Below, piece after piece: positions 16,614 to 28,018 of a stretch of DNA of 64,000 bases (its first letter is position 1; each line of letters begins with the position of its first letter). The position numbers and the translations under genes were made by a program. The notes under the pieces were generated by a model. The model was not told the DNA's origin. It did not search any database and saw only the letters and a program-made list of their open reading frames with translations. Source of the DNA: Leptospira ellinghausenii (GTDB taxonomy: Bacteria > Spirochaetota > Leptospiria > Leptospirales > Leptospiraceae); the NCBI RefSeq assembly GCF_003114815.1, contig NZ_BFAZ01000002.1:186001-250000 (forward strand), written 5' to 3'.

Positions 16614-17500
16614 AGGAAACCTTTGGTTTTGGGACGGTAGGTTTTTCCTTCTCTTAGGAATTTTGTTCCAGGTTTTCCTTTTTCAAATCTACCAATCATC
16701 GTCACTGGAATGGATTCAATTTGGTTTGGTAGGATGTCTGGTGATAAAAACAAAAGTTCCAATTCTTCCCCGGAACCAAGGCAAAAATCCACTCCTAGCT
16801 TTTCTACAGCAAACGGGTGTAAGGGGACAGATTCCACTTGGATCGTGAGTTTTCCTTTGGATGCAAGTGCCAACCTTTCTGCATCTTGGATGAGTCCATC
16901 TGTGATGTCCATACAGGCGTGGATTCGGTATTTTGAAAGTGGTTTATGTAGGATCTGTTTTGATTTTGGCAAAAGGTGTTTTTCAATAGCTGGTTTAAAA
17001 TCTTTCCCCTTCCAATTCTTTTTTAAAGAATGATACCCGAGAAGGCTTTGGCCTAAATCCCCAGTGACATATAGGTAATCACCTGGTTTCCCACCCGATC
17101 GAAGCCACGGTTTTTTGACTATGCCAACCACTGTCAGTGCCAATTGGGTTGTGGGTGAGGAAAAGGTATCGCCACCAGCGAGTTTCATTCCATATTGGTG
17201 GAGGGAGTATCTCAGAGCTTTGGCAAACCTTCTGACCCAATCTTGTTTCTGCGAGGTGGGGGATAGGCCCAGGTTTAAAAAACACTCTTTCGGAACTCCA
17301 CCCGATGCTGTGATGTCAGAGACATTCACTTCTACTAGTTTTCCTGCTAGGATTTCGGGGTTTGACCATTCATGGAGGAAATGGGTTCCTTCGGATAAGG
17401 AATCCGTCGTGACGAGACGGTTTGGCGCCAAATAATAACAATCGTCCTCAGGTGGAGGAGTTGTTCCAAAAAGGGTTCGGATGATATCTGATTCTTTCAA
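16592..17500 (-). CDS. thiL: Thiamine-monophosphate kinase
   Basis: The 302-residue enzyme phosphorylates thiamine phosphate to thiamine diphosphate with ATP. Family motifs are clear: VTTDSLSEGTHFLHEW (about residues 30-45), VNVSDITASGGVPKECFLNLGL (about 58-79), KLAGGDTFSS (about 103) and MDITDGLIQDAERLA (about 197). These include the aspartates that bind magnesium. The length is normal. It stands alone, tail to tail with the regulator gene and divergent from rplM. No thiamine riboswitch is visible upstream. Confidence 0.92.
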   Translation of the reverse strand: MKESDIIRTLFGTTPPPEDDCYYLAPNRLVTTDSLSEGTHFLHEWSNPEILAGKLVEVNVSDITASGGVPKECFLNLGLSPTSQKQDWVRRFAKALRYSLHQYGMKLAGGDTFSSPTTQLALTVVGIVKKPWLRSGGKPGDYLYVTGDLGQSLLGYHSLKKNWKGKDFKPAIEKHLLPKSKQILHKPLSKYRIHACMDITDGLIQDAERLALASKGKLTIQVESVPLHPFAVEKLGVDFCLGSGEELELLFLSPDILPNQIESIPVTMIGRFEKGKPGTKFLREGKTYRPKTKGFLHFKEEE

Positions 17501-17578
17501 AGCTTCGTTTCCAATAAATTTGTTTGACCCACTGTGAAAACCGAAAATCCTGACATAAAAGAGGAAAATCTCGTACTT

Positions 17579-18031
17579 ATGGAACTATTGTCTAAAGCCC
17601 ACAAGACCCCTTCTATCGCAAAAGAAGCCGTACAAAAACAGTGGTTTGTTGTGGACGCAACTGATAAGACTCTCGGAAGATTGGCAAGTCAAGTCGCTTC
17701 CCGACTTCGCGGAAAACACAAATCTACATTCACACCGAACCAAGATTGTGGAGATAACATCATCATCGTTAATGCTTCTAAAGTGGCTGTAACAGGTCGC
17801 AAAAGAGAACAAAAAATTTACTACCACCACTCCCGTTACCCAGGTGGTATGACTGCGATCGCTTTCCACAAACTCATCCAAGAGAACCCAGAAAGAGTGA
17901 TCATGGAAGCAGTGAAAGGAATGTTACCTAAATCAAAATTAGGTGACCAAATGTTAAAAAATTGCCGTGTGTTCGCAGGCAATGACCACAACCTAGGAGC
18001 TCAAAAGCCCCTAAAACTGGAGTTGAAATAA
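17579..18031 (+). CDS. rplM: Ribosomal protein L13
   Basis: The 150-residue protein contains the L13 hallmarks [30 protein letters not shown] and [25 protein letters not shown]13 is an early assembly protein of the 50S subunit. The ATG giving [10 protein letters not shown] is preferred because it yields a family-like length with a slightly extended N-terminus; an in-frame GTG 15 codons upstream exists, and the ribosome site is poor in both cases. rpsI follows after one base, the conserved rplM-rpsI pair. Confidence 0.95.
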   Translation: MELLSKAHKTPSIAKEAVQKQWFVVDATDKTLGRLASQVASRLRGKHKSTFTPNQDCGDNIIIVNASKVAVTGRKREQKIYYHHSRYPGGMTAIAFHKLIQENPERVIMEAVKGMLPKSKLGDQMLKNCRVFAGNDHNLGAQKPLKLELK

Positions 18032-18032
18032 T

Positions 18033-18428
18033 ATGGCGCAAAAAGCAGTTTGGGCAGTTGGCCGACGCAAAACATCTGTTGCACGAGCAAAAATCGCTTC
18101 TGGAACTGGAAAAATCACAGTAAACCATAAAGATGTAAAAGATTACATCAAAAACGGAGAACACTTAGTTCGCCGTGCACTTGAGCCTCTTTTAGTTTTA
18201 GATGCTCGTGATAAATATGATATCGCACTCAATGTATCTGGTGGTGGAGTGATTGGACAAGTAGGAGCAATTCGTCACGCAGTGGCTCGTGCTCTAGTTG
18301 CTTTCAATGAATCACTCAAACCTACTTTGAAAAAAGAAGGTTTCCTCACTCGTGATAGCCGTATGGTAGAACGTAAAAAATACGGTCTCCACAAAGCACG
18401 TCGAGGAACTCAGTTCTCAAAACGTTAA
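18033..18428 (+). CDS. rpsI: Ribosomal protein S9
   Basis: The 130-residue protein has the S9 pattern: [24 protein letters not shown] at the start, [21 protein letters not shown] in the middle and the basic tail [24 protein letters not shown]. The final Lys-Arg touches P-site tRNA in known ribosomes. It lies directly behind rplM and before a strong terminator. Confidence 0.97.
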   Translation: MAQKAVWAVGRRKTSVARAKIASGTGKITVNHKDVKDYIKNGEHLVRRALEPLLVLDARDKYDIALNVSGGGVIGQVGAIRHAVARALVAFNESLKPTLKKEGFLTRDSRMVERKKYGLHKARRGTQFSKR

Positions 18429-18460
18429 TCGGAAATTCCCTCTTTTTTTTTCCGATAGAG

Positions 18461-18488
18461 AAGCCTCCTTTGGGAGGCTTTTTTTTTC
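18461..18488 (+). terminator. Terminator of rplM-rpsI
   Basis: AAGCCTCC-TTTG-GGAGGCTT followed by seven further T is a textbook intrinsic terminator about 33 bases after the rpsI stop. A weaker ATCGGAAA/TTTCCGAT stem lies just upstream. Confidence 0.93.
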
Positions 18489-18510
18489 GCTTAGGACAAC
18501 AAATCCACCC

Positions 18511-19728
18511 ATGAACCAAATCATCTTTTACCTTGCCTTCGCTTTTGGAACCTTTGCCAGCAGTTGTTTTTTATATTCGATTGTGATTTTTACACAGACG
18601 TTAACGGTTGTAAAAGGGTATTCAGGGATTGTTTTTTTCTTTTTGTTTTTACCCTTTCCTCTTTTCTTTTTGTATACGGGATACTTGCTCGATCATTATT
18701 CCAAGAAGTGGGTAGTTGTTGGATTTCAGTTTTTTTTATTTTTAGCAACGTTTTTGTTAGGTGGAGTTACTCAAATTTTTGAGATCTATCCACTTTTGTT
18801 ATTACCCTTGGCCTTTCTCAATGGAATTGGGATGACAACGGTTTTGCCAGGCAGGATGGCACTTCTCCGAGAAGTGATGGAATCACACAGGCTTGTATTC
18901 CACACAATCGCTGGGAATTTACTTTTGATATTTTCCTTTGGGATGAGTCCCCTTGTCGTGGGTTGGATACGGGAATTCCAATCTTACTCAATACTATTTC
19001 TCTTTTTGGCTTTTTTGCATGTTTTGTCCATGTTTGCCTTTACCTTATTACAGTTAAATGAGAAGGAAAAAAAATCCCATTCCTCGTTAGGTAAATCTGA
19101 GAAATCGATCGCAAAAACCGAAATTCCCTCTTTGGTCGAAAATTTACGAGCCGTCTTAGGATTTTTGCATTCGGACCCTGTTTCCAGACAGGTGATGTGG
19201 ATTGCCGTGTTTAGTATGTTAGCCTTGGGTCCCATCCAAGTGGTCCTTCCGCAATATGTAAAACTAGAATTGGGACTGGGAGAGTTAGCACGAGGATCTG
19301 TGTTAATGTTTCTTGGACCTGGATTATTTTTAGGTGGGATTTTCACCATCCTCTACCACCATTTAGAACGAAAGGGGTTGGTCCTACTCATTGTATTCGG
19401 TTTGTCTTCTTTTTTCTTTTTAGGATTTGTACCTTTTTATGAGGCAAAGGCCACTTCCATCTTTCTTTTTTGTTTTGGAGTTTCAGGTGGAATCCTTTCG
19501 AGTCTGATGCCTGCCATATTACAAAAACGTGCAGAGGACGGACTACGTGGTAGGATCTTATCTCTCTACACAGTTTGTTTCCAATTCACACCTGCTGTTT
19601 CTGGATTTTTTGCTGCTTTTTTAAATGATACAGTGGGAAGCCTTTGGACATTTACAGGACTTGGTCTAGGATTCCTTGTGATCTCCCTCTTTTCTTTCCT
19701 TCGTTACAAAGATTTAAGGCAAAGTTAA
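18511..19728 (+). CDS. MFS transporter
   Basis: This 405-residue protein has about 11-12 membrane helices with a charged central loop (about residues 180-205), as in the major facilitator superfamily. Between helices 2 and 3 lies TGYLLDHYSKKWV, a form of the GxLaDrxGRkkv motif. The second-half equivalent, RAEDGLRGRILSLYTVCFQF, follows the usual spacing of MFS exporters and resembles the enterobactin exporter-like group. The substrate cannot be told. It stands between two terminating or independent units and is not obviously in an operon. Confidence 0.85.
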   Translation: MNQIIFYLAFAFGTFASSCFLYSIVIFTQTLTVVKGYSGIVFFFLFLPFPLFFLYTGYLLDHYSKKWVVVGFQFFLFLATFLLGGVTQIFEIYPLLLLPLAFLNGIGMTTVLPGRMALLREVMESHRLVFHTIAGNLLLIFSFGMSPLVVGWIREFQSYSILFLFLAFLHVLSMFAFTLLQLNEKEKKSHSSLGKSEKSIAKTEIPSLVENLRAVLGFLHSDPVSRQVMWIAVFSMLALGPIQVVLPQYVKLELGLGELARGSVLMFLGPGLFLGGIFTILYHHLERKGLVLLIVFGLSSFFFLGFVPFYEAKATSIFLFCFGVSGGILSSLMPAILQKRAEDGLRGRILSLYTVCFQFTPAVSGFFAAFLNDTVGSLWTFTGLGLGFLVISLFSFLRYKDLRQS

Positions 19729-19777
19729 GTTCTAAATTCCTTGCCCTAGGAGGCAAATCCGATTTCCGTGTAAGTGT

Positions 19778-22537
19778 ATGAAGTCGAAAACCGTCCAAGA
19801 AATCGCAAGGTTGTACACGAACTATTTCCAAGAGAAAGGACATACCATTGTTCCTTCCTCTAGTCTCATTCCCAAAGGGGATCCCACACTTTTATTCACA
19901 ACCGCAGGTATGGTACAGTTCAAACCTCTTTTTACTGGGGCAGTGGAGCTCCCATACACAAGAGCTGCTTCCATTCAAAAATGTGTCCGCACCACTGATT
20001 TGGAAGTTGTCGGGAAAACGGAACGGCATTGTACTTTTTTTGAAATGTTAGGAAATTTTTCCTTCGGTGATTATTTCAAAAAGGAAGCCATCGAATACGC
20101 GTTAGATTTTTCACTGAACCATCTGGAAATTCCCAAAGATAAAATTTGGGTGACCATTTACCTAGATGATGATGAAGCCAAAAAAATCTGGATGGATGCC
20201 GGGATACCAGAAGAACGAATTGTACGCCTTGGTAAAAAAGATAATTTTTGGGGACCTGCAGGAGACAGTGGAGCTTGTGGTCCTTGTTCCGAATTGTATT
20301 TGGACAGAGGACCAGAAAAAGGTGGTCCCAATTGCGGCAATAACCCCAATTGTAAACCAGGTTGTGACTGTGACCGTTATTTAGAATATTGGAATTTAGT
20401 TTTTAACCAATTCAACCAAACGGTCTCGGGAGAACTTCTCCCTCTCAAACAAACTGGAATTGATACAGGATCTGGTCTCGAACGAGTGGCCATGTTATTA
20501 CAAGAAGTGGACTCGGTTTATGACACGGATGAATTAAAAACCATCATCCAAAAAATAGAAATACTATCGGGTTTTCAGTATAATGAATCCACCAAACAAT
20601 CGTTTCGTGTGATTACTGACCATTCCCGTTCTGTCTTTTTTTCACTTGGGGATGGGATTTACCCTGACCGCACAGGACGTGGGTATGTCATCCGCCGTCT
20701 CATCAGACGTGCATCACTTTTTGCAAGAAAACTCGGAATCCATGAGCCGTTTTTATACAAACTAGTTGGCACTCTAAAAGATTTGTATACGGTCCGCTAT
20801 CCAGAATTAAAAGACAAAGTAAAAGACATTGAATCCATCTTAAAAAAAGAAGAAGAACTTTTCCTACATACACTCGAAGTGGGACTCGAAGAATTAGAAT
20901 CTTTACTTTCCCATCTAACGGCAAACAAACAAACACTTGTTACGGGAAAGGAAGGATTCCGATTGTATTCCACATACGGGTTCCCTCGTGAGATGACAAA
21001 GGAACTTGTGGAGGACCGTGGGTTTAGTTTCGATGACAAAGGTTTTGAAGAAGAACTAGAAAAAGACAGAGATTTATCTCGTGCGAGTTGGAAAGGGAAA
21101 AAAATCCAATACCTGACTGGACTTTCCGCCTCCAACGAATTAAAAACAGAATTTTTAGGGTATACGGAATCCAAATCAATAAGTAATGTTTTGTATCTTT
21201 TTGTGGATGGGAAGTCAGTTCCCTCCGCCAAACAAGGGGAAGAGGTTGTCATCGTTCTCGATAAAACTCCTTTTTATGCAGAAGGTGGTGGTCAGATTGG
21301 TGACACAGGTTACTTCAAAAAAGATGGTTTCCAATTCCAAGTCCAAGACACCCAAAAAGAAAATGATACCTTCCTGCATATGGGTATGGTATTGAAGGGA
21401 AGTATCTCTGTTGGGGATGTGGTTGAAGCGGAGATCCATTCGGAACGTAGGCAAAACCTTGCCAACCACCACTCCGGTACACACTTGTTAAACGGGGCAC
21501 TTCGTAGGATTCTAGGTAACCATGTGACCCAAAAAGGTTCCATTGTATCAGCAGATTACTTAAGGTTTGATTTTTCTCATCCAAAAGCATTATCTCCTGA
21601 AGAGATCATTCAAATTGAATCGGATGTAAACGAAGCTGTGAGTGCCAATATCCCTGTCAAAACAGAAGTATTGGACTTAAACCAAGCCAAAGAATCAGGT
21701 GCTCTTTCCATGTTTGATGAAAAGTATGGAAACCTTGTGCGTGTGGTTTCGATGGGAGAAAAATCAAAAGAATTCTGTGGTGGAACCCATGTAACGAACA
21801 CCAAAGAAATTGGTTTTTTTGCCATTGTAAAAGAAGGGAGCCCTGGTGCGGGAAATAGACGGATTGAGGCCATTTGTGGGGAATCAGTTGTGTCTTATTT
21901 TTTACAACAGTTCCAAACATTGGCCTCCAAAATCGAAACACATAACCTCTCCGCCAAAGAGGCATTTGGTGATTTAAAAGAGTTTGGAATTTCAAAAGAA
22001 GTTCCATCTCCAGAAGGTTTACAATCCATCTTCTTAAAAGATGGAAAAACAGCCGTGGCAAGTCTTCGTAAACTCAGAGAAACTTTGGAATCGGAACTCG
22101 AAGAAAAATCGTCCTCGCTGTTTAAGGCGAAAAAGAAATTAGAACAACAAAAGTTCCAAATGAACCCAGAACTTGTGGATGGTCTCTTACAAAAGGCACA
22201 CAAGTTTACCAAAGGAAAAGTGGTCACAGAAGTATTTCCTTCTGTCGATGCAAAAGCCCTGAAAGATTTGGCAGACTCACTCAAGGCAAAAGAACCAGAG
22301 ATTCTTTGTTTGTTTGGAACCACAGAAGGAGAGTCAAGTACTCTCGTTTTTATGTGTAATAAGGTACTCAATGACAAAGGCATCCACTGTGGTGATATGT
22401 TAAAGGAAACCTTGGTGATGTTAGATGGAAAAGGGGGAGGACGTCCTGATATGGCACAAGGTGGTGGTAAAAAACCAGAATCTGTTGCCAAGTCCTTAGA
22501 ATTTGCCCTTTCCCTTGCCAAAACAAAATTATCGTAA
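19778..22537 (+). CDS. alaS: Alanyl-tRNA synthetase
   Basis: The 919-residue enzyme charges tRNA-Ala. The class II catalytic core is clear from [23 protein letters not shown] and [31 protein letters not shown] to GSGLERVAM. The editing domain has [13 protein letters not shown] and FCGGTHV, which carry the zinc-binding His and Cys residues. The C-terminal DHHA1-like part ends with [14 protein letters not shown]. It is a little longer than the usual 875 or so residues, mostly through small insertions and a longer linker. yajQ follows 27 bases later on the same strand. Confidence 0.97.
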   Translation: MKSKTVQEIARLYTNYFQEKGHTIVPSSSLIPKGDPTLLFTTAGMVQFKPLFTGAVELPYTRAASIQKCVRTTDLEVVGKTERHCTFFEMLGNFSFGDYFKKEAIEYALDFSLNHLEIPKDKIWVTIYLDDDEAKKIWMDAGIPEERIVRLGKKDNFWGPAGDSGACGPCSELYLDRGPEKGGPNCGNNPNCKPGCDCDRYLEYWNLVFNQFNQTVSGELLPLKQTGIDTGSGLERVAMLLQEVDSVYDTDELKTIIQKIEILSGFQYNESTKQSFRVITDHSRSVFFSLGDGIYPDRTGRGYVIRRLIRRASLFARKLGIHEPFLYKLVGTLKDLYTVRYPELKDKVKDIESILKKEEELFLHTLEVGLEELESLLSHLTANKQTLVTGKEGFRLYSTYGFPREMTKELVEDRGFSFDDKGFEEELEKDRDLSRASWKGKKIQYLTGLSASNELKTEFLGYTESKSISNVLYLFVDGKSVPSAKQGEEVVIVLDKTPFYAEGGGQIGDTGYFKKDGFQFQVQDTQKENDTFLHMGMVLKGSISVGDVVEAEIHSERRQNLANHHSGTHLLNGALRRILGNHVTQKGSIVSADYLRFDFSHPKALSPEEIIQIESDVNEAVSANIPVKTEVLDLNQAKESGALSMFDEKYGNLVRVVSMGEKSKEFCGGTHVTNTKEIGFFAIVKEGSPGAGNRRIEAICGESVVSYFLQQFQTLASKIETHNLSAKEAFGDLKEFGISKEVPSPEGLQSIFLKDGKTAVASLRKLRETLESELEEKSSSLFKAKKKLEQQKFQMNPELVDGLLQKAHKFTKGKVVTEVFPSVDAKALKDLADSLKAKEPEILCLFGTTEGESSTLVFMCNKVLNDKGIHCGDMLKETLVMLDGKGGGRPDMAQGGGKKPESVAKSLEFALSLAKTKLS

Positions 22538-22564
22538 ATTAGGAAACAGAATAGGAGAATCAAA

Positions 22565-23062
22565 ATGGCACAAGACCCTTCCTTTGACATTGTATCAAAA
22601 CTCGATCGCCCTGAATTACAAAATGCAGTCTCCCAAGCGATGACCGAGATCCAAACTCGTTTTGATTTTAAGGGATCCAATTCCGAAATCAAAATCACAG
22701 ACGACCAATTGGTTTTGACATCTGAAAACGAAATCAAATTGAAACAGGTGATTGATGTCCTTACGACCAAAATGGCTAAACGAGGCATCAGCCTAAAAGC
22801 CTTCGATTTTGATTCCAAAGTGGAATCTGCCACAGGGCAAACGGTTCGGATGAAGGTGAAAATCCAAAACGGTTTGGACAAAGAACAAACAAAACAAATC
22901 ACAACCCTCATCAAAGACCAAAAATTAAAAGTCCAAGCGACCATCCAAGGGGATTCGGTGCGCGTAGTTGGTAAAAAAAAGGACGATTTGCAAGAGGTGA
23001 TGGCAGCCATCCGCAATGCGAATTTCAATTTTGATGCCAATTTTACGAACTTCAAAGGATAA
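22565..23062 (+). CDS. yajQ: YajQ-family nucleotide-binding protein
   Basis: The 165-residue protein is a full-length YajQ homologue with two ferredoxin-like halves. It opens with DPSFDIVSKLDRPELQNAVSQA and continues with RFDFKGS and KDQKLKVQATIQGDSVRVVGKKKDDLQ. Some YajQ proteins bind cyclic di-GMP and act with a transcription factor; others bind RNA. Which applies here is unknown. An AGGAG lies eight bases before the ATG. It sits between alaS and ftsK on the same strand. Confidence 0.93.
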   Translation: MAQDPSFDIVSKLDRPELQNAVSQAMTEIQTRFDFKGSNSEIKITDDQLVLTSENEIKLKQVIDVLTTKMAKRGISLKAFDFDSKVESATGQTVRMKVKIQNGLDKEQTKQITTLIKDQKLKVQATIQGDSVRVVGKKKDDLQEVMAAIRNANFNFDANFTNFKG

Positions 23063-23139
23063 ATTCTAATAGAAAAGAAAGCCGGATTGGCTTCCAAAAT
23101 TTTTCTGTCTATGTCTCGAAACCGTCCGATATTTCCCGT

Positions 23140-26100
23140 ATGGACCCTAAAAAATCCGTATGGGGATGGACCTTGCCTAGAAAGGATTTCCTCCCGTATT
23201 TATTTGTATTTTCTGGAGTATTTTTACTGTTATCCCTTTTTTCCTTCCAAGAAGGAGAGGATGGGTCACTGTTTAATTGGTTTGGAAGGCTTGGGCATTA
23301 CATTGCTCTTACCCTTTTTTACCTACTCGGAAAAACTTCCTTTTTACTCGCTGGGTTTGTATTACTCTTAGGTGTCCTTTCACTTCGTAACCCCGACTTT
23401 GATGCCTTAAGTAAGGCTTTATTTTTTCCCATTTTCCTCATTGCCACAACAGTGAGTTTGAACCTTCTCGAAACTCCCATGGGACATGTGGGTGATAGTG
23501 GTGGCATCCTTGGCCAATTTTTTTCTTGGATCTTTTCCTATCTATTTGGGGAAACAGGTAGAGTGCTTGTTGTTTTTTTTCTGTATTTGTACTTTGCTGT
23601 GATTTGGTTAGAAGATGGGGCTTGGTCTTATACGTTTTCTACCATCCATTCCGTTTCTGAAAAACTCTACCACCTAATGGGTGGAAGACGAGAGTTGCCA
23701 CATTTTAAACTTCCTTCCTTTATGGAATCGGTGGTCTCAACACGCCGTGCCCCCGTAGAGGAAGTGAGACAAAGGGATTGGTTTCAGGTCCAAACAGAAG
23801 AGGAATCAAAAGATGACCTCGCTCGTCATTTTTGGAATGTGGTGGCAAATGAAACGGCTAAGGAATCTCGTTTTCAGAATGAATTTCCTCCTTCCTCTCG
23901 CTATCGGGAAGAGGAAAAAAACTCATTCCAAAATTCATACCGACACCAATCCAAAGAAAAACCAAAATCACAGGTTGTAGTATTCCAAAATGCCAAACAG
24001 TTTGAAGGATTTTTTGATGCGTCAGGAAATGTCTTTCGTTTCCAGAAACAAAGGACAACACAAGTTTCCGGATCAAATGGTTCCATCAATTCAAAACCAA
24101 AATTACAAGTAGTCGATAAACGTGAATTCAGTGAAGGAGAAGAGGTTGGTTCTTCTCTTACAGATAATTCAGATGCCATTCGTGAATCCAAAATCCTCTT
24201 TCAGTTCCCAGAGGCAAAATGGAAACCAAAATTGGACAAGGAAGTTTCACTCGAAGGATTAGAACTCCCAAAATTAGAACCAATGAGACATGGATTCGGG
24301 GACCAGTTTCCTCAGATGGGTACCAGTCCTTTCGCAAAGAACGAGGCCCATGAATCGATGGAAGGTAGTGGACACTGGGACGAGACAGACCCATTGGAAG
24401 AGGAAGAGGAAGAAGAAGCAAACGATGAACTTTCTTCCCAAGAGAATGATACACCAACTCTGACCATTCCGATTCCTGAATCCGTTCGACTTTCCCTTGT
24501 CGAAGAAACGGGTTTTGAAACAGAAAATTGGGATGAAACAATGGATGCGGATGCATCATTCTCTGATTCGGATGATGGAGAATTAGAAGAAGAAACTTTA
24601 GAAACCTTGGTTGTCGAGGAGTCTTCTTCACACGTTCGTTCGAATTTGAGTGCAGGCAATTTTGGTAAGAAAAAACAACCACCAAAGGAAACAAAAACCG
24701 AACAAGAACTGATGTTTGGTTCCATGGTGCCAAAACCAAAATTGAAAAAAGGGAAATATTATATTTCTCCAAGACTCCTTGCGTCTCACCAAGTCCCTGT
24801 GGCCAATATCTTAAAAAATGATTCGGAACTTGACCTCATCGCCAAAAAAATAGAGGAGTCAACAGGCCACTTTGGAATTGAATCAAAAGTCATAACCAAA
24901 GAACGAGGGCCCATCATCACTCGTTACGAAATCACGATTCCCAATGGAATCAAACTCAACCGAATTGTGTCTTTGTCAGATGAGATCAGGGCATACCTCG
25001 AAGTGAAAAACATTCGGATTGTAGCACCTATCCCAGGTAAGGCGTCCATTGGAATCGAGGTTCCCAACCGAATCAGGGAAGATGTGTTTTTATCAGAAAT
25101 TTTAAAAGACACGATCCTCCAACAAAAAGCAAAAGACCTTTCCATTTGTATTGGAAAGGATATTTCGGGCAAACTTGTGATGATTGATATCGCAAAACTC
25201 CCTCACTTACTTGTCGCAGGAACCACAGGTTCTGGTAAATCAGTGAGTATCAATGCGATGATCACAAGCCTTATCTGCACTCGTTCCCCAGAAGAAGTTC
25301 GGTTCATCATGATCGATCCAAAGATGGTAGAGATGACACTTTATGAAGGAATCCCTCACCTTCTTATGCCAGTGATCACCGATCCGAAAAAGGCTACGAA
25401 GGCACTTTCCTGGGCGATCCAAGAAATGGAGAGTCGTTACCAAATGATCTCCCAATTGAAAAGCAGGGACTTCAAAAGTTTCAATGAGAAGGTAGAGGAA
25501 TATGCTCACGCCAAAGGTTTCCAAAAACTCCCTTACATTGTGATTTTCATTGATGAGCTTGCGGACCTCATGATGGTTTCAGGAAAGGATTTGGAAGAAC
25601 AGATCCAACGAATTTCCCAAAAAGCTAGAGCAGTCGGAATCCACTTGGTGATGGCGACCCAAAGGCCATCTGTGGATGTGATCACAGGGGTCATCAAAGC
25701 AAACTGCCCAGCCAGGGTTGCTTTCCAAGTCGCACAAAAAACAGATTCACGCACCATCCTCGATACGAGTGGGGCGGAAACCCTCCTTGGAAAAGGGGAC
25801 TTTTTGTACCGTTCCCCTACATCGAGTGACCTCATGCGGATCCAAGCTCCTTACATTGAAGAGAAAGAAATTGATTCCATCGTGGAAGAAGCCAAAAAAC
25901 AAGGGGCTCCTGCGTATGTGGAAATGAACTGGGAAGATGAAACGAATATTGAAATGGCCTCAGACGAGGACGAGGAATTATTCGAAGAAGCATGGAACAT
26001 TGTTGTGACAGAAAAAAAAGCCAGTGCAAGTTACTTGCAACGAAGGATGCGAATCGGTTACAACAAAGCGGCAAGGCTAATGGAACTCATGGAAATGCGG

Positions 26101-26157
26101 GGGTATGTTTCTCCGCAAATCGGGGCAAAACCTCGGGAAATTTTACGTTCAGCGTAA
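23140..26157 (+). CDS. ftsK: DNA translocase FtsK/SpoIIIE
   Basis: The 1005-residue protein starts with four membrane helices (about residues 18-40, 48-75, 88-108 and 130-155) that anchor it at the septum. A 400-residue acidic, variable linker follows, with a run of glutamates near residue 420. The motor domain has [16 protein letters not shown] (Walker A, about 690) and [14 protein letters not shown] (Walker B, about 805). The last 65 residues form the winged-helix gamma domain ([20 protein letters not shown]), which reads polar DNA motifs. Its role is moving chromosome ends through the closing septum. The LolA-like gene follows within 41 bases. Confidence 0.96.
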   Translation: MDPKKSVWGWTLPRKDFLPYLFVFSGVFLLLSLFSFQEGEDGSLFNWFGRLGHYIALTLFYLLGKTSFLLAGFVLLLGVLSLRNPDFDALSKALFFPIFLIATTVSLNLLETPMGHVGDSGGILGQFFSWIFSYLFGETGRVLVVFFLYLYFAVIWLEDGAWSYTFSTIHSVSEKLYHLMGGRRELPHFKLPSFMESVVSTRRAPVEEVRQRDWFQVQTEEESKDDLARHFWNVVANETAKESRFQNEFPPSSRYREEEKNSFQNSYRHQSKEKPKSQVVVFQNAKQFEGFFDASGNVFRFQKQRTTQVSGSNGSINSKPKLQVVDKREFSEGEEVGSSLTDNSDAIRESKILFQFPEAKWKPKLDKEVSLEGLELPKLEPMRHGFGDQFPQMGTSPFAKNEAHESMEGSGHWDETDPLEEEEEEEANDELSSQENDTPTLTIPIPESVRLSLVEETGFETENWDETMDADASFSDSDDGELEEETLETLVVEESSSHVRSNLSAGNFGKKKQPPKETKTEQELMFGSMVPKPKLKKGKYYISPRLLASHQVPVANILKNDSELDLIAKKIEESTGHFGIESKVITKERGPIITRYEITIPNGIKLNRIVSLSDEIRAYLEVKNIRIVAPIPGKASIGIEVPNRIREDVFLSEILKDTILQQKAKDLSICIGKDISGKLVMIDIAKLPHLLVAGTTGSGKSVSINAMITSLICTRSPEEVRFIMIDPKMVEMTLYEGIPHLLMPVITDPKKATKALSWAIQEMESRYQMISQLKSRDFKSFNEKVEEYAHAKGFQKLPYIVIFIDELADLMMVSGKDLEEQIQRISQKARAVGIHLVMATQRPSVDVITGVIKANCPARVAFQVAQKTDSRTILDTSGAETLLGKGDFLYRSPTSSDLMRIQAPYIEEKEIDSIVEEAKKQGAPAYVEMNWEDETNIEMASDEDEELFEEAWNIVVTEKKASASYLQRRMRIGYNKAARLMELMEMRGYVSPQIGAKPREILRSA

Positions 26158-26197
26158 ATCATCGACAAGAGAAGTTTGTCTGAAAAACTGGGAATCT

Positions 26198-26899
26198 ATG
26201 AAAGTATGGATCGGATTTTTGTTACTTGTTTTGGGAGTTTCTTTGGAGGCCCAAACAAGTCCGGCTCACAATTGGCATTCACCTTCCGAAGTTGTCAAAA
26301 AGATCAAAAAAAACTTCAGCGAAATCAATTCGTATTCCGCTGATTTTCTCATCAAAACGGAAGACAACAAAAAAGAAAAACAAATGCGCGGGAAATGTTT
26401 CTACAAACGTCCTGGAAAAATTCGTTATAATTTTGCGGAACCTGATGGAGACGAAATTGTTTCCGATGGAAAAACACTCCATATCTTTATCAAACGGTTA
26501 GGTGCTGTGGGTAAACAAGACCTAACGATGGATCGTAAAAATTCTTCTGGACCCATCTTTACCACAAACAGTCCTGATGGTCTGAACCGCCTCTTTCGTA
26601 AATACCATTATAAATTTGATACCATTGAACAACCACGTTCTGTGGGTGATGCCACTAAGTACTTTGTTCTCGATTTAGACCAAAGGGAAAAAATTGGTGG
26701 GTTCGAAAAGATGAAACTTTTTGTGGATTCAGAATCTTACCTCATCAAAAAAGCAGTTGCGACTGATGGTCGTGGTAAAGTAACAACGATTTCATTTTCT
26801 AACATTAATTTTTCGGAAGAAATCCAAGATGGTGTTTTCAATTTTCATATGAGCGGGAACGCGAAGATTGTTAACAACCCACTTGTCTCTGAGAACTAA
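26198..26899 (+). CDS. LolA-like outer-membrane lipoprotein carrier
   Basis: With ATG at [19 protein letters not shown] the 233-residue product has a clean cleavable signal peptide; longer readings run through ftsK and are rejected. The mature part has LolA features: a Ser-Tyr-Ser-Ala-Asp-Phe stretch ([13 protein letters not shown]), [26 protein letters not shown] and a C-terminal strand [12 protein letters not shown]. LolA ferries lipoproteins through the periplasm in a hydrophobic half-barrel. This would suit a lipoprotein-rich spirochaete. A role as another LolA-fold carrier cannot be excluded. Confidence 0.82.
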   Translation: MKVWIGFLLLVLGVSLEAQTSPAHNWHSPSEVVKKIKKNFSEINSYSADFLIKTEDNKKEKQMRGKCFYKRPGKIRYNFAEPDGDEIVSDGKTLHIFIKRLGAVGKQDLTMDRKNSSGPIFTTNSPDGLNRLFRKYHYKFDTIEQPRSVGDATKYFVLDLDQREKIGGFEKMKLFVDSESYLIKKAVATDGRGKVTTISFSNINFSEEIQDGVFNFHMSGNAKIVNNPLVSEN

Positions 26900-26917
26900 A
26901 CCTAAGAGGAGTTCATT

Positions 26918-28018
26918 TTGAATACAAAACGAGTTGGTCAAATCCTAAGAGAAGCAAGAGAAGACAAAAAACTTTCTGTGAAAGATGTCGCAAAAGAAAC
27001 AAACATTGCGGCCAAATACATCATTGCATTAGAAACAGAAGATTATTCTCAGTTCCCAGCAGAAACGTTTGCTCTTGGTTTTTTAAAAAACTATGCAAGT
27101 TACTTAAAACTAGATACTGCCATGTTACTTAATTTGTACCGCGGGGAACAAATTGAAGAATCACAAGCACCTCTCGAAGAACTCACTCGACCTACAACCA
27201 CTCCGTTTAGTTTAGATCGTAATAAAATCATAAGCCTTGTTTCTCTCTTTTTGTTTGTGATCTCAGCTTATATCATCTACATCAGTTTTGAAGACTCCGG
27301 TTCTGTGTCCATGGATGAAGACAACACCGAGGTAAGCCAAAGTGTAGAACCTACGAGTAGTTCTGATATTCCTTCTGGCATCAACTTTGTAAGCCAAAGT
27401 GTTCCTGAAAATGCAAGTGTACCGTTTATCCTCACAGAAGATCGTGGTGTGAGTTTTAGTGTGAACAACCAACAGTGTAAGATGTTCATAAGAGGTGTTT
27501 CCAATGGAAAAGCAAATCTAGGATTTAATATTTTCCCTGAAAAGAATGTTTATTTTTTCCAGACAGCAGAGGGAGAAGAAACCATCCTTTCCTATAAGAT
27601 TGAAGAGTTATCTTCCCTTCGCCGTGACATACGAGTGGTGACACAAGCAGTCACTGAAAAATCAGCAAAAGTCCTTGTGACCTTAAAAGAAGAAAGAGAA
27701 GGGATTGCTGTAAAGTCTCCTGTGGGTGATGTTCCAATCCAAGTGACATTATTTTTCTCGAAACCAAGTTACGTTGAATTCGTGTTAGATGGCCAGATGG
27801 GTGAACGTGGTCTTGTTTCTGCGGGAGAAGTTAAACACTTGGAAGCTCGCGACAGGCTCGAGATTAAGGTAGGTGATGGTGGTGCAGTGGAGATGGTACA
27901 AAACGGAAAAGAACGAGTTGTGCTTGGGAAACCGGGAAAACTTGTAAAAAAAATCTTTATCCGCAAACCAAATCCTTACGACTCTACTCAGTCCATCATT
28001 GGAGAATTAGGCGAATAA
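26918..28018 (+). CDS. RodZ-like helix-turn-helix membrane protein
   Basis: The start is TTG behind AAGAGGAG. The 366-residue protein has an N-terminal helix-turn-helix of the HTH_25 type ([26 protein letters not shown], about residues 5-30) and [20 protein letters not shown] just after. One membrane helix follows at about 105-125 ([16 protein letters not shown]), then a periplasmic region ending in a DUF4115-like domain. This is the layout of RodZ, which links MreB filaments to the envelope and sets cell shape. No MreB gene is nearby. Its stop overlaps the rimO start by one base. Confidence 0.82.
   Translation: MNTKRVGQILREAREDKKLSVKDVAKETNIAAKYIIALETEDYSQFPAETFALGFLKNYASYLKLDTAMLLNLYRGEQIEESQAPLEELTRPTTTPFSLDRNKIISLVSLFLFVISAYIIYISFEDSGSVSMDEDNTEVSQSVEPTSSSDIPSGINFVSQSVPENASVPFILTEDRGVSFSVNNQQCKMFIRGVSNGKANLGFNIFPEKNVYFFQTAEGEETILSYKIEELSSLRRDIRVVTQAVTEKSAKVLVTLKEEREGIAVKSPVGDVPIQVTLFFSKPSYVEFVLDGQMGERGLVSAGEVKHLEARDRLEIKVGDGGAVEMVQNGKERVVLGKPGKLVKKIFIRKPNPYDSTQSIIGELGE

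Noticed and set aside
19741..19756. TTGCC/GGCAA hairpin before alaS
   Set aside because: Five-base stem without a T run; no T-box leader features can be recognised in the 49-base gap.
21895..23097. 400-codon antisense frame across alaS and yajQ
   Set aside because: It runs opposite two unmistakable genes; serine- and phenylalanine-rich composition shows it is a by-product of their codon use.
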